From a bacterium (GTDB taxonomy: Bacteria > Actinomycetota > Acidimicrobiia > Spongiisociales > Spongiisociaceae), in NCBI GenBank assembly GCA_028821575.1, contig JAPPFW010000031.1, positions 1-35,684 on the forward strand: a stretch of DNA of 35,684 nt, written 5' to 3'. Position numbers and translations under genes: made by a program. The notes under the pieces are model-generated. The model was not told where the DNA came from. It did not search any database and was given only the letters and a program-made list of their open reading frames with translations. Positions 8,845 to 16,767 of this stretch are shown here, one piece after another (positions within the stretch are counted from its first letter, which is position 1; each line of letters opens with the position of its first letter).

Positions 8845-8924
8845 CAACTCGGCCGGGTGGGTGACCGGACCAGTCGGAGAGTAGACGCCTGCCTACAGGA
8901 CCCGCCTGACCACCCAGGGTTTCC

Positions 8925-10022
8925 TCACCGGATCCGCAAGGTGCCGGATGCGCCGACCTCGAGGACGTCGGCGAGGATGAAACCGGCGGCGAGATGGTGC
9001 ACGCCGCGCTCCACCCTCGTTCCGGGTATCGATACGACCATCGTCTGGTCACGACGTATGTAGAAGCCTGACAGTGGTCCGAGCAGGTCGATCGGGGTGT
9101 CGGTGTGGCCCTCGCCGACGGACGGGTTGGCCAGCGTGCCCCCAGCGGGGTCTGCCGGGTGACCATCGATCGCCAGGGAACTCAGCTGGGTGATGTACTT
9201 GGACTGGGGATGGGGGTTTAGCAGCTCGAACCGGAGCGAGCCATTCACCATCCGCCCGGAGTCGGTGACCACCTCGAGGTCGCCGGACTGGAGACGCGAA
9301 ACCAACTGGCGGAGCATGAGCCAGCTGTCCGCCCGCTCGCCCGCCGCGAACCCCTCGATGAGGCCGGCCAGGCGCCGGACCGCGTGGCCAGCCATGGTGG
9401 CGCCCCACTCCCGGTTGGCCGTGAACCGCGGGTTGGCCGCGTATACCCCTACATGTTCGGCGTCGGGGTCGTCCTCGAGGGTGGTGAGGTCGACCGTGTC
9501 AGGGTGGAACTCCATCAGGTAGGAGGTCTCCACCTTGGCGCCGTGGTCGTGGATGTCGCCCTCCATGCCGGCGTTGAGCTCGTTCCACACCGTGGTGAGG
9601 GCGTTCACGTCCGGGAACTCGTCCATCAGCCGGTCGGTCTCCTTCCGGAGCACGTGGAGATGGTCGAGGGCCCCGTGCCCGGAGAAGACCACGATCACCT
9701 TGAAGCCGCCCTCGGCAAGCTGGCGCAGGATGGGCCGGACGACCGCCCGGAGCACGCTCACATCGACCACTATTCCGTGCGGCAGCGGCAGCACGCCCGA
9801 CGCCAGCCAGAGGGGCGGGAGGACCACGCCGCCCGTGACGGCGGCGGTCCGGTGGCAGAGGTTGTCGGCGGTCAGCATGTCCACGCCGAGCGGGAGGTGA
9901 GGCCCGTGGTACTCGACGCACCCGACCGGGAGGAAGGCGATGGGTGCCTCCTCCAGTACCTCCCGCATCCGGGCCGGGCGCACGAACTCGTAAGCGGTGG
10001 GGTCGAGGGACGGATCGGCCAC
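8925..10022 (-). CDS. Creatininase-family amidohydrolase with C-terminal extension
   Basis: This 365-residue cytoplasmic metallo-hydrolase has the family metal and active-site motifs: [17 protein letters not shown] (Glu37, His39, Asp48), SGHG (His116) and [14 protein letters not shown] (His158/160, Glu165). Family members act on cyclic or linear amides such as creatinine or formamides. Typical members are about 240-260 residues, so the roughly 100 residues after position 260 are additional and I do not recognise them. Start is GTG with AGGA about 9 bases upstream. It is divergent from the toxin-antitoxin operon. The substrate is unknown. Confidence 0.9.
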   Translation of the reverse strand: MADPSLDPTAYEFVRPARMREVLEEAPIAFLPVGCVEYHGPHLPLGVDMLTADNLCHRTAAVTGGVVLPPLWLASGVLPLPHGIVVDVSVLRAVVRPILRQLAEGGFKVIVVFSGHGALDHLHVLRKETDRLMDEFPDVNALTTVWNELNAGMEGDIHDHGAKVETSYLMEFHPDTVDLTTLEDDPDAEHVGVYAANPRFTANREWGATMAGHAVRRLAGLIEGFAAGERADSWLMLRQLVSRLQSGDLEVVTDSGRMVNGSLRFELLNPHPQSKYITQLSSLAIDGHPADPAGGTLANPSVGEGHTDTPIDLLGPLSGFYIRRDQTMVVSIPGTRVERGVHHLAAGFILADVLEVGASGTLRIR

Positions 10023-10057
10023 GGGCGTATCCTAGGAGCACCTCGAAGAACGGTTCT

Positions 10058-10087
10058 TACACCAAGCTACACATAGTGGTGTATTAT
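10058..10087 (+). promoter_or_regulatory. Probable leaderless promoter and inverted-repeat operator of vapBC
   Basis: TACACCA (10058-10064) is mirrored exactly by TGGTGTA (10077-10083), a 7-bp inverted repeat with 12-bp spacer. The right arm overlaps a TATTAT -10 box (10082-10087). That box lies 6 bp before the ATG at 10094, so transcription would begin at or next to the start codon. VapB-type proteins usually repress their own promoter through such repeats. That use here is inferred. Confidence 0.5.
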
Positions 10088-10093
10088 CCGGGG

Positions 10094-10324
10094 ATGGCTC
10101 GGACCAACATCTACATCGACGATGATCTCGTCAACCGCGCCATGCGGACCTTCGGACTGCGCACCAAGCGTGAAGCGGTGCACCTCGCGTTGGAACGCCT
10201 CCTCGGGGGCGGACCGATGAGCGTCGAGGAGCAGCTGGGTATGGAGGGCGTCGGGTGGGACGGAGACCTGGACGCCATGCGGTCGAACCGGTTCGGCGGC
10301 TGGGACGAGGGTGCTGATAGCTGA
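10094..10324 (+). CDS. vapB: Type II antitoxin, VapB-like (ribbon-helix-helix)
   Basis: This 76-residue protein has an N-terminal [15 protein letters not shown], the beta-strand plus helix of a VapB-type DNA-binding domain. [15 protein letters not shown] follows. The acidic, tryptophan-containing tail would wrap the toxin. ATG 10094 is chosen over upstream in-frame codons because the promoter sits immediately before it and the domain begins at residue 2. There is no RBS, consistent with a leaderless message. It overlaps the toxin gene by 14 bp. Confidence 0.85.
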   Translation: MARTNIYIDDDLVNRAMRTFGLRTKREAVHLALERLLGGGPMSVEEQLGMEGVGWDGDLDAMRSNRFGGWDEGADS

Positions 10325-10703
10325 CACGTCCGCCTGGATCGAGTTCTTGAGAGGGACCGGTTCCTTCCCGGCGGGACGTTTACGGCAGGCCATCTCCGCA
10401 AGCGAGGTGATCGTCATCGACCCGATCCTGATGGAGGTGATGGCGGGCTCCCGCCGCGACGCCGTGGCGCGCACGCAGCGACTGCTGGAAGCACAACATT
10501 TGGAGGCGTTGTCCCCCAAGCTCGATTGGCTCGATGCCGCAACCATCTACCGGGAGCTCAGATGGCGCGGAGTGGTGGTTCGCTCGCAGATCGACACCTT
10601 GATCGCGGCCACCGCAATCCGCCTCGATGTGCCGGTGCTGCACCATGACCGCGACTTCGGGCACATCGCCAGGCACACACCACTCCGGATGGTCACAACC
10701 TGA
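10311..10703 (+). CDS. vapC: Type II toxin, VapC-like PIN-domain ribonuclease
   Basis: This 130-residue protein shows PIN acidic residues in order: Asp5 ([13 protein letters not shown]), Glu42 (ILMEVMAG), Asp95 ([10 protein letters not shown]) and Asp113/Asp115 (HHDRDF). PIN toxins cleave tRNA or rRNA when released from the antitoxin. The GTG start lies inside the antitoxin gene, giving translational coupling. All key residues are present, so it is probably functional. It sits between unrelated metabolic operons, as typical of a mobile addiction module. Confidence 0.9.
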   Translation: MLIADTSAWIEFLRGTGSFPAGRLRQAISASEVIVIDPILMEVMAGSRRDAVARTQRLLEAQHLEALSPKLDWLDAATIYRELRWRGVVVRSQIDTLIAATAIRLDVPVLHHDRDFGHIARHTPLRMVTT

Positions 10704-10768
10704 CGCGGGTGGAGTCTCGGAGCCTCGACAGCGCCTAAGGTATCGGACGCCGGAGAGAGGACCACAGA

Positions 10769-11509
10769 ATGGGATCACGACCGCGGGCGATGGTGACGGG
10801 AGCGGCGAGCGGGATCGGGGAGGCGGTTGCCCGACGGTTGCTCGATGAGGGATGTTCTGTCATCGCCGTCGACGTCAACGAGGCGGGGTTGGAGCGGATC
10901 ACCGCGGCCGGTGCCGAGCCGCTGGTGGCCGACCTGGCCGACCTCGAGGATCGGATGAGGGCCATCGAGGCGGGCCAGGGGATCGACTACCTGGTCAACG
11001 CGGCGGGGATCATCCGCCTCAAGGCCCTGTCCGAGTTCACGGTCGACGACTGGCGCGACATCTTCACCATCAACGCCGAGGCAATCTTCTTCCTGTGCCA
11101 GGGAATCGGGCCGACCATGCCGCCGGGCAGCGCCATCGTCAACCTGTCCTCCAGCTCCGCCAAGCTGTCCAACACGGTGGAGGCGGCGATCTACGCGGCC
11201 TCGAAGACCACCATCCTGTCGATCACCCGCTCCTTCGCCTACGGGCTCGCCAAGATCCCGGTCCGGGTCAACGCGGTGTGCCCCGCCATCATCGACACCC
11301 CGATGCAGGACAGGGTGCTCGAGCAGGTGGCGCCTCTCCGGGGCATGACCGTCGAGGAGCTGACCGTTGCCCGCAATGCCTCCGTGCCGCTGGGGAGAAC
11401 CGCCTCGGCTGAGGAACTGGCCGGGTTGATATGGTTCCTGCTCGGCGAGAAGCCCGGATACATGACCGGCCAGTCGGTGAACTACGGAGGAGGCTACGTC
11501 ACATGGTGA
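10769..11509 (+). CDS. Short-chain dehydrogenase/reductase (SDR)
   Basis: A 246-residue SDR with TGAASGIGEAVA near residue 10, Asp at the end of beta2 (IAVDVNEAG; NAD-preferring), NAAGI in place of NNAG, catalytic Ser in NLSSSS, YAASK and the C-terminal TGQSVNYGGGY. ATG start, with GAGAGGACC upstream. It is the first gene of an operon: its end overlaps the VOC gene by 7 bp and an enolase-superfamily gene follows. It likely oxidises a sugar-derived alcohol. Confidence 0.93.
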   Translation: MGSRPRAMVTGAASGIGEAVARRLLDEGCSVIAVDVNEAGLERITAAGAEPLVADLADLEDRMRAIEAGQGIDYLVNAAGIIRLKALSEFTVDDWRDIFTINAEAIFFLCQGIGPTMPPGSAIVNLSSSSAKLSNTVEAAIYAASKTTILSITRSFAYGLAKIPVRVNAVCPAIIDTPMQDRVLEQVAPLRGMTVEELTVARNASVPLGRTASAEELAGLIWFLLGEKPGYMTGQSVNYGGGYVTW

Positions 11510-11967
11510 TCGAGAACCTGCGGCGGATACACCACATCGGCATAACCGTTCGAGACGTGGGCCGGTCAGTGGAGTTCTGGCGCTCCTTCCTGGGCATCGA
11601 GGAGCGTTGGCGCCAAGTCCTCGGCGCCCCCTACCTCGGCCGGGTGACCGGCTATCCCGGTGTCAGTATCGACGTCGCCATCATCGACCTCCCCGGCGGT
11701 GCCGTGCTCGAGATCCTCGACTACCAGGTCGACGACAAGAACCCCAACCCTCCGGAGACCGCCAATCCCGGCAACGTCCACATATGCATCGAGGTGGACG
11801 ACATCGAGGAGATGTGGGATCGGGCCATCCGGAGCGGCGCCACCCCGATCAGCCCGGGCCCGGTGGAGGTGACCGCCGGTCCCAACACCGGGGTGAAGGC
11901 CTGCTACCTGCGCGATCCTGACGGCATCACGCTGGAGTTGTTCAAGCCGGTGGGGGCCGGCCGGTAG
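11503..11967 (+). CDS. VOC (glyoxalase/dioxygenase fold) protein
   Basis: This 154-residue protein has the paired beta-alpha-beta-beta-beta units of the vicinal oxygen chelate fold. Likely metal ligands are His10/His11 (RIHHIGITV), Glu70 (AVLEIL), His93 (NVHICIEV) and Glu145 (ITLELF). RDPDGITLELF is the typical C-terminal strand. Related enzymes include methylmalonyl-CoA epimerase, glyoxalases and ring-cleavage dioxygenases. It starts at ATG 11503 with GGAGGAGG about 9 bases upstream, overlapping the SDR stop. In this operon it may epimerise or cleave a keto intermediate. That is inference. Confidence 0.9.
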   Translation: MVIENLRRIHHIGITVRDVGRSVEFWRSFLGIEERWRQVLGAPYLGRVTGYPGVSIDVAIIDLPGGAVLEILDYQVDDKNPNPPETANPGNVHICIEVDDIEEMWDRAIRSGATPISPGPVEVTAGPNTGVKACYLRDPDGITLELFKPVGAGR

Positions 11968-12006
11968 CATCGCACGACTACGAGCAGGCGAATCCGCAGG
12001 AGACCC

Positions 12007-13143
12007 ATGAAGGTTGCAAGAGTCGAAGCCATCCCGGTCAGCTACCCCGAACCGAACGACTTCAACGCCATCCGCCATCTCTGCCTGGTGAAACTGACCA
12101 CCGACGAAGGGACGGTGGGTTGGGGCGAGTCGGTCACCATGTGGCCCGAGTCGAGCTTCGCCACGGCGTCGATCATCGAGGGCATGGCGGATCTGGTGAT
12201 CGGCAAGAACCCGGTCCACAACGATGTCATCTTCCGCTCCCTGAAGGACCGCGCCTGGTGGTACGGCTACGAGGGCGGAATCGCCAGCTTCGCGATCGCG
12301 GCCCTCGACATAGCCCTGTGGGACCTGAAGGGCAAGGCCCTCGGCGCAAGCGTGCTCGACCTGCTGGGTGGGCCGGTCCACGAGCGGCTGCCGGGCATCG
12401 CATCGTCGCATGCCCACTACGAGTCGATCCCCGAGATGGCGGAGGAGGCCGTCGAGTGGCTGTCCACCGGTCTCCAGGGTATGAAGGTCGGGTTCGGAAA
12501 GCGGGGCAACGCCCACCTCGGGTTCGAGCACGATCGCGATGTCGAGTACGTGCGGCAGATGCGGGAGGCCATCGGGCCCGACAGGAGCCTCATGATCGAC
12601 CTCGGTTGGGTCATCAAGTGGGATGTCATGACCGCCATCAAACGGACCCAGGCCTTCGACGAGTACGACGTCGACTGGATCGAGGAGCCTCTCGGCGATT
12701 GGGATCCCGAGGGTTACGCCAACCTGCGCTCCAAGACCAAGACCCTGATCGCGTACGGCGAGAAGGAGTGGACGCTGCGGGGTTTCGAGCGGGTCCTGGC
12801 GACCGGGACGGTCGACGTGGTCGGGTGCGATCCCGGCCGGGCGGAGGGAATAACCGGGTTCAAGAAGATGGCCGACCGGGTCGAACACCACCGCCGCCAG
12901 GCCAACGCCCATGCCTGGTCGTCCTCCATCGTCACCGCGGCCAGCCTGGCGGTCAGTTTCAGCAGCAGCGCCTGCAAGCTGTTCGAGTTCAAGCCCCTGG
13001 AGAACCCCATGCAGCACGAACTGGTGGCCGAGCCGTTCGACCACGAGGCCGGTTGGGTGTACCCGCCGTCGGGCCCGGGTCTCGGAATCGAGGTCGATGA
13101 GAGGGTCGTGGATCGCTACCGCACCGAACGGGTGCTGGGCTGA
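12007..13143 (+). CDS. Enolase-superfamily (mandelate racemase/muconate lactonizing type) protein, probable sugar-acid dehydratase
   Basis: A 378-residue protein with an N-terminal capping domain and a TIM barrel. Probable catalytic and metal residues are Lys160 (QGMKVGFG), Asp198 (LMIDLGW), Glu226 (DWIEEPLGD), Glu252/Glu254 (YGEKEW) and His302 (ANAHAWSSS). The barrel metal triad D/E/E and a distal His suggest an acid-sugar dehydratase or racemase. GDWDPEGYANLRSKT follows the second ligand. Start is ATG with AGGAG upstream. It sits 39 bp after the VOC gene and 23 bp before the next SDR. The substrate is unknown. Confidence 0.92.
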   Translation: MKVARVEAIPVSYPEPNDFNAIRHLCLVKLTTDEGTVGWGESVTMWPESSFATASIIEGMADLVIGKNPVHNDVIFRSLKDRAWWYGYEGGIASFAIAALDIALWDLKGKALGASVLDLLGGPVHERLPGIASSHAHYESIPEMAEEAVEWLSTGLQGMKVGFGKRGNAHLGFEHDRDVEYVRQMREAIGPDRSLMIDLGWVIKWDVMTAIKRTQAFDEYDVDWIEEPLGDWDPEGYANLRSKTKTLIAYGEKEWTLRGFERVLATGTVDVVGCDPGRAEGITGFKKMADRVEHHRRQANAHAWSSSIVTAASLAVSFSSSACKLFEFKPLENPMQHELVAEPFDHEAGWVYPPSGPGLGIEVDERVVDRYRTERVLG

Positions 13144-13166
13144 GCCAGCAGGCAAGGAGGAAGAGT

Positions 13167-13934
13167 ATGGGGTGGAGCATCGCCTCCGGGTTGGAGGGAG
13201 AAGGAGTGATCGTGACCGGTGCGGCCGGAGGGATCGGTCGGGCCACGGCCGAGGCTTTCGCGACCGCAGGAGCGCGGGTGATGGCGGTCGATCTCCACCA
13301 GACGGCCGCGGACGAAGTGGTCGCGGGGATGGACGGCGACGGTCACATCGCGGTGGGCCTGGACCTGAGGGATCTCGACGGCCACCGCGCCCTGATCGCC
13401 CGGGCCTGTAGCGAGTTGGGCAGCCTCAAGGCGCTGGCCCACCTGGCGGCGGTGCTGGCCCGCCAAGACTCCGTGGACGACGTGACGGAGACCGACTGGG
13501 ACTTCCAGCTGGACACCAACCTCAAGGCCAGTTTCTTCCTGGCCCGGACCGCAGCCGATGCGATGATCGAAGCCGGTGGGGGCGGAAGCATCACCCTGTT
13601 CTCCTCCCAGGGATGGTGGACGGGGGGCTTCGGAGGATCGGTGGTCTACTGCGCCTCCAAGGGAGGGATCGTCTCGATGACCAGGGGCCTGGCCCGCACA
13701 TACGGCCCCCACCAGATCCGAGTCAATGCCATCGCCCCCGGTCTGGTCGATACCCCCATGCTCATGGACGACCTGGCGCCGGAGGTGTTCGAATCCCTCA
13801 AGGCCGCAACCCCGCTGAAGCGCGTCGCCGATCCCTCGGAGCTCGGGGGCGTGGTGGTCTTCCTGGCCAGCGACCATGCCTCCTACGTGAGCGGAGCGAC
13901 CCTCAACGTGAGCGGCGGCTTCCTGATGTACTGA
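13167..13934 (+). CDS. Short-chain dehydrogenase/reductase (SDR), intact parent of a downstream partial copy
   Basis: This 255-residue SDR has TGAAGGIGRATAE near residue 17, Asp after beta2 (VMAVDLHQ), HLAAV in place of NNAG, catalytic Ser in LFSSQGW, YCASK and the C-terminal SGATLNVSGGF. ATG start, with AGGAGG about 5 bases upstream. It ends the SDR/VOC/enolase operon. Its last 508 bp (from 13427) recur at 16212-16719 with six third-position silent differences, so a recombination event started inside this gene. Confidence 0.94.
   Translation: MGWSIASGLEGEGVIVTGAAGGIGRATAEAFATAGARVMAVDLHQTAADEVVAGMDGDGHIAVGLDLRDLDGHRALIARACSELGSLKALAHLAAVLARQDSVDDVTETDWDFQLDTNLKASFFLARTAADAMIEAGGGGSITLFSSQGWWTGGFGGSVVYCASKGGIVSMTRGLARTYGPHQIRVNAIAPGLVDTPMLMDDLAPEVFESLKAATPLKRVADPSELGGVVVFLASDHASYVSGATLNVSGGFLMY
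13427..13934 (+). repeat. Direct repeat, copy 1 (3' two thirds of the SDR gene)
   Basis: Aligns without gaps to 16212-16719 (offset 2785). The six differences are at 13466, 13472, 13475, 13832, 13850 and 13892. Each is a third codon position and each is synonymous. Similarity starts abruptly at CAAGGCGCTGG and stops at the TGA. Confidence 0.97.
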
Positions 13935-13950
13935 ACCGCAACCACGGCGG

Positions 13951-14100
13951 CGTGGGATGGTGTCTAATCGAGAGAAGGTCTATCGCCGGGTGGGAACGGA
14001 ACTGCGCGGTCCGGGCAGGTGCAGGAGTGGCCAAGGCAATCAGGGGAAAGCACGGTTGGTGACATGGCCAGGTCTCTATGCGGTCTTGTCGGATGTGCTA
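13951..14100 (+). pseudogene. Relic of an RHH antitoxin gene (and possibly the first codons of its PIN toxin)
   Basis: The stretch at 13951-14008 aligns by eye with 16810-16865, the promoter, RBS and first codons of the intact antitoxin downstream (shared ggtgt, taat, gagaagg, gtggg and cgc blocks in order). The stretch at 14014-14062 aligns with the end of that gene: VAKAIRGKHGW then stop against VARVIREKHKR then stop. About 170 bp in between are missing and the two ends are in different frames, so no product is expected. Following bases (gtgacatgg...ggtctctatgcggtctt) may be a toxin-start remnant; that is less sure. Confidence 0.6.
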
Positions 14101-14278
14101 GCGCTTTCGGTGTCGCCGGGTGTGTGGCTGGGCTTGAGCAAGCGCTTGTAGGAGGGCTGTGGGGGACGGCTCGGCCGATGCCGCGGTGGGATCCGCCTTT
14201 AGAAACCCAAAGCGCCACGCTAGTTGATATTTATATTATACTTATCAGCTAAATGGTAACAGAATCCAGATATTCCAA
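14101..14278 (+). promoter_or_regulatory. Upstream region of the AlbA/ATPase regulator with AT-rich promoter
   Basis: No gene is visible. From about 14221 to 14258 the sequence becomes strikingly AT-rich, with TTGATA (14224-14229), several TATATT/TATTAT -10 candidates, and TGATA (14225-14229) mirrored by TATCA (14243-14247). It lies directly before the GTG at 14279. The abrupt composition change suggests a foreign boundary. Confidence 0.45.
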
Positions 14279-16105
14279 GTGGCAGTACGTATTTTAGGCT
14301 CGCCAGGACTCGAAATCCAGATCCGGCAAGCACTTGATCTTCTGGATGCCGGTCACGCCCCCAGCGCGATTGAGACCACCCATGTGGACTTCAAAGAGGA
14401 GCCGGGGCGGAGAACCCCGACGGGCGGAGTCATCGAAGGAGGGGTCCGCAACGAAGGGGCCGCAGAGTACCTCGCCCGCGAGATGGCTTGTATGGCCAAC
14501 ACGCCAGGAGGAGGAGCGATCATTCTCGGCGTAGCCGATGACGGCACCCGAATCGGCACCCTTCTGTGTCCAGATTCGTTGCGGCACCGAATCTACGAAC
14601 TCACGGATCGGGCACTGACGATCAGCGTTCGTGTTGCAGAACTTGACTCTGTACGGCTGCTGGTCCTGTCTACCCACGAGGCCATCGAACCGATCCGCCT
14701 CAGAGGGCGCGTCCATTGGAGGGTGGACAAGAACTGCGTCGAGATCGACCCGTCGTCCTGGCACGAGCAGCGGATGCATCGCAGCGGCTTTGACTGGTCG
14801 GCCCAGCCATCTCGGTACACCATGGAAGATGTCAACCTCGTCGCGGTTGAGATCGCCCGGGATTATCTCCGGGAGGGTGGCACACAAAGCGATACCGGCT
14901 TGGCCGCAGCCACCACCGTGGATCTGATCCGAAGAGTCAACCTCATCGACGGCGAGGGCCGGCTCAACAACGCTGGAGCCCTGCTCTTTGTGGGCACTCC
15001 CGAGATCGGCATGGAGTACATCCGGCGCGAGGTTCCCGGCGGCGATAGCACCAACCGGCTGCCCGCAGGAGGCCGGCCTTGGTCGGATGCCTACGGGCCG
15101 GCGTACGGGCCGCACGCAAGCCGGCGCGACCGCGGTTCCGGTCCGCTGCTCCAGCAGATTGCAGAGGTGGAGCAAGCTAGCCGGGCAGCGAATCGGCTCA
15201 TCCATGTCGCCGGTGGCTTCGCTCACCGCCGAGTGCGCGCCATCCCCACACGAGCCCTAAGAGAGGCAGTGGTGAATGGTGTGGTGCACCGAGATTGGAA
15301 CTCTCCGCAGCCGACAGTCGTCGAGCATGTCGGGGACCATCTGACCGTGACCTCGCCAGGTGGTTTCATCGGCGGCGTTGACCCCGCGAACATCATCACT
15401 CACCCGGCGACGCCTCGGTACCGCACTCTGGCGGGAGCCATGTCAGCGCTGCGACTCGCCGAACGCGAGGGCATCGGTGTCGACCGCATGGTCACCGACA
15501 TGCTCTCCCTCGGACAGCGTCCGCCGGAGTTCCATGAGATTGCCGGACCGTACGTGCGTGTCGTCTTGATCGGAGGTAATCCAGATCCCGCCGTGATCGG
15601 CTACATCGACGCAATCGAGCCTGGACCAATGCGAGAGGACGTGGATCTGCTGCTGCTCCTTGACCAACTGATGAGACGCGGCTTTGCCGACGCCCGGTCG
15701 CTGGCGCCCGTTCTGCAGCGCTCGTCGGCGGAGACAACGGCTGCGCTCGATCGTGTCCGTTCCGCAGCGAGCGGTGGCAAAGAGATCATCTCGCCGGTTC
15801 GAGGCACCCCCCGCGGCCATCCACCGGCCTACCGCCTGTCTGATCATGGCCGAGAGAAGCTTGCGAGTCGGGTTGCTTGGATCGAGAACCCCGGCGACCG
15901 GGATCGCTTGGTTTTGGACTGGGTACAGGTGCGCGGACGAGTCTCCTCAACCGAGACCGCAGACCTGACAGGCATCACCCCCACCTACGCGGGAACCGTC
16001 CTCACGAGGCTCGCCGATGACGGTCTCCTGGTCGGTAGCCGACCGCAAAGGATGGGTCGGGGGTTCCACTACCTACCGGCCAACGCAGACCTTTCTGACC
16101 CCTGA
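14279..16105 (+). CDS. ATP-binding, DNA/RNA-binding regulator with AlbA_2 (Schlafen-like) and HATPase_c_4-type domains
   Basis: A 608-residue soluble protein. The N-terminal AlbA_2-type domain shows ETTHVDFKEEPG (32-43) and MANTPGGGAIILGVADDG (72-89). The middle carries RLNNAGALLFVG. The GHKL-like ATPase region has ALREAVVNGVVHRDW (326-340), LTVTSPGGFIGGV and LRLAEREGIGVDRMV (391-405). The C-terminus looks like a winged helix (about 545-605: SSTETADLTGITPTYAGTVL). Such proteins are annotated as transcriptional regulators; some sit in defence or mobile regions. No RBS precedes the GTG. It lies between two copies of an SDR end, so it was probably acquired. Role unknown. Confidence 0.88.
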   Translation: MAVRILGSPGLEIQIRQALDLLDAGHAPSAIETTHVDFKEEPGRRTPTGGVIEGGVRNEGAAEYLAREMACMANTPGGGAIILGVADDGTRIGTLLCPDSLRHRIYELTDRALTISVRVAELDSVRLLVLSTHEAIEPIRLRGRVHWRVDKNCVEIDPSSWHEQRMHRSGFDWSAQPSRYTMEDVNLVAVEIARDYLREGGTQSDTGLAAATTVDLIRRVNLIDGEGRLNNAGALLFVGTPEIGMEYIRREVPGGDSTNRLPAGGRPWSDAYGPAYGPHASRRDRGSGPLLQQIAEVEQASRAANRLIHVAGGFAHRRVRAIPTRALREAVVNGVVHRDWNSPQPTVVEHVGDHLTVTSPGGFIGGVDPANIITHPATPRYRTLAGAMSALRLAEREGIGVDRMVTDMLSLGQRPPEFHEIAGPYVRVVLIGGNPDPAVIGYIDAIEPGPMREDVDLLLLLDQLMRRGFADARSLAPVLQRSSAETTAALDRVRSAASGGKEIISPVRGTPRGHPPAYRLSDHGREKLASRVAWIENPGDRDRLVLDWVQVRGRVSSTETADLTGITPTYAGTVLTRLADDGLLVGSRPQRMGRGFHYLPANADLSDP

Positions 16106-16181
16106 TCGGACGCCGACAGTCCCGATACGAGGAGACCTGCCCACTAGTTCAAAACCTCAACAGTTACCGCTCTCAGCGAGT

Positions 16182-16215
16182 CTTGTTTGTATTTATTGCA
16201 GAAAAGTCAAACAAG
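16182..16215. repeat. 8-bp perfect inverted repeat at the left edge of the second SDR copy
   Basis: CTTGTTTG (16182-16189) pairs exactly with CAAACAAG (16208-16215) across an AT-rich 18-nt spacer. The right arm overlaps the first four bases shared with the SDR repeat (16212-16215). The flank 16106-16181 holds no gene. The hairpin marks the recombination junction and may have provoked it, or may end the regulator transcript. Confidence 0.6.
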
Positions 16216-16719
16216 GCGCTGGCCCACCTGGCGGCGGTGCTGGCCCGCCAGGACTCTGTTGACGACGTGACGGAGACCGACTGGGACTTCCAGCTGGACA
16301 CCAACCTCAAGGCCAGTTTCTTCCTGGCCCGGACCGCAGCCGATGCGATGATCGAAGCCGGTGGGGGCGGAAGCATCACCCTGTTCTCCTCCCAGGGATG
16401 GTGGACGGGGGGCTTCGGAGGATCGGTGGTCTACTGCGCCTCCAAGGGAGGGATCGTCTCGATGACCAGGGGCCTGGCCCGCACATACGGCCCCCACCAG
16501 ATCCGAGTCAATGCCATCGCCCCCGGTCTGGTCGATACCCCCATGCTCATGGACGACCTGGCGCCGGAGGTGTTCGAATCCCTCAAGGCCGCAACCCCGC
16601 TGAAGCGCGTCGCCGACCCCTCGGAGCTCGGGGGAGTGGTGGTCTTCCTGGCCAGCGACCATGCCTCCTACGTGAGTGGAGCGACCCTCAACGTGAGCGG
16701 CGGCTTCCTGATGTACTGA
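16183..16719 (+). pseudogene. Truncated SDR fragment (duplicate of the 13167-13934 gene)
   Basis: The open frame could start at a TTG (16183) without an RBS. Ten unrelated codons join the sequence KALAHLAAVL and continue identical in protein to the intact SDR through its stop. It keeps Ser, YCASK and the C-terminal substrate region but lacks the first roughly 87 residues with the TGxxxGIG cofactor loop, so it cannot be a normal SDR. The absence of any amino-acid change suggests it came recently from a working gene. Confidence 0.9.
16212..16719 (+). repeat. Direct repeat, copy 2 (SDR 3' end)
   Basis: Second copy of 13427-13934; differences fall at 16251, 16257, 16260, 16617, 16635 and 16677, all silent. 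The first three cluster within 10 bp and the last three within 61 bp, with about 356 identical bases between them. Confidence 0.97.
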
Positions 16720-16767
16720 TCGGCCGGGGGTTTCCTAATCCGTTCAGATGGCCCTACTTGAGAGCCG

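Noticed and set aside
8845-8847. TTG as start of the MFS gene
   Set aside because: An ATG follows immediately in frame and no RBS favours the TTG.
11566-13155. 529-codon minus-strand open frame
   Set aside because: It lies opposite clear VOC and enolase-superfamily genes and its translation has low-complexity antisense character.
14101-16215. Insertion sequence or integron cassette
   Set aside because: No transposase or integrase, no matching terminal inverted repeats at both ends and no attC-like fold; only one border hairpin.
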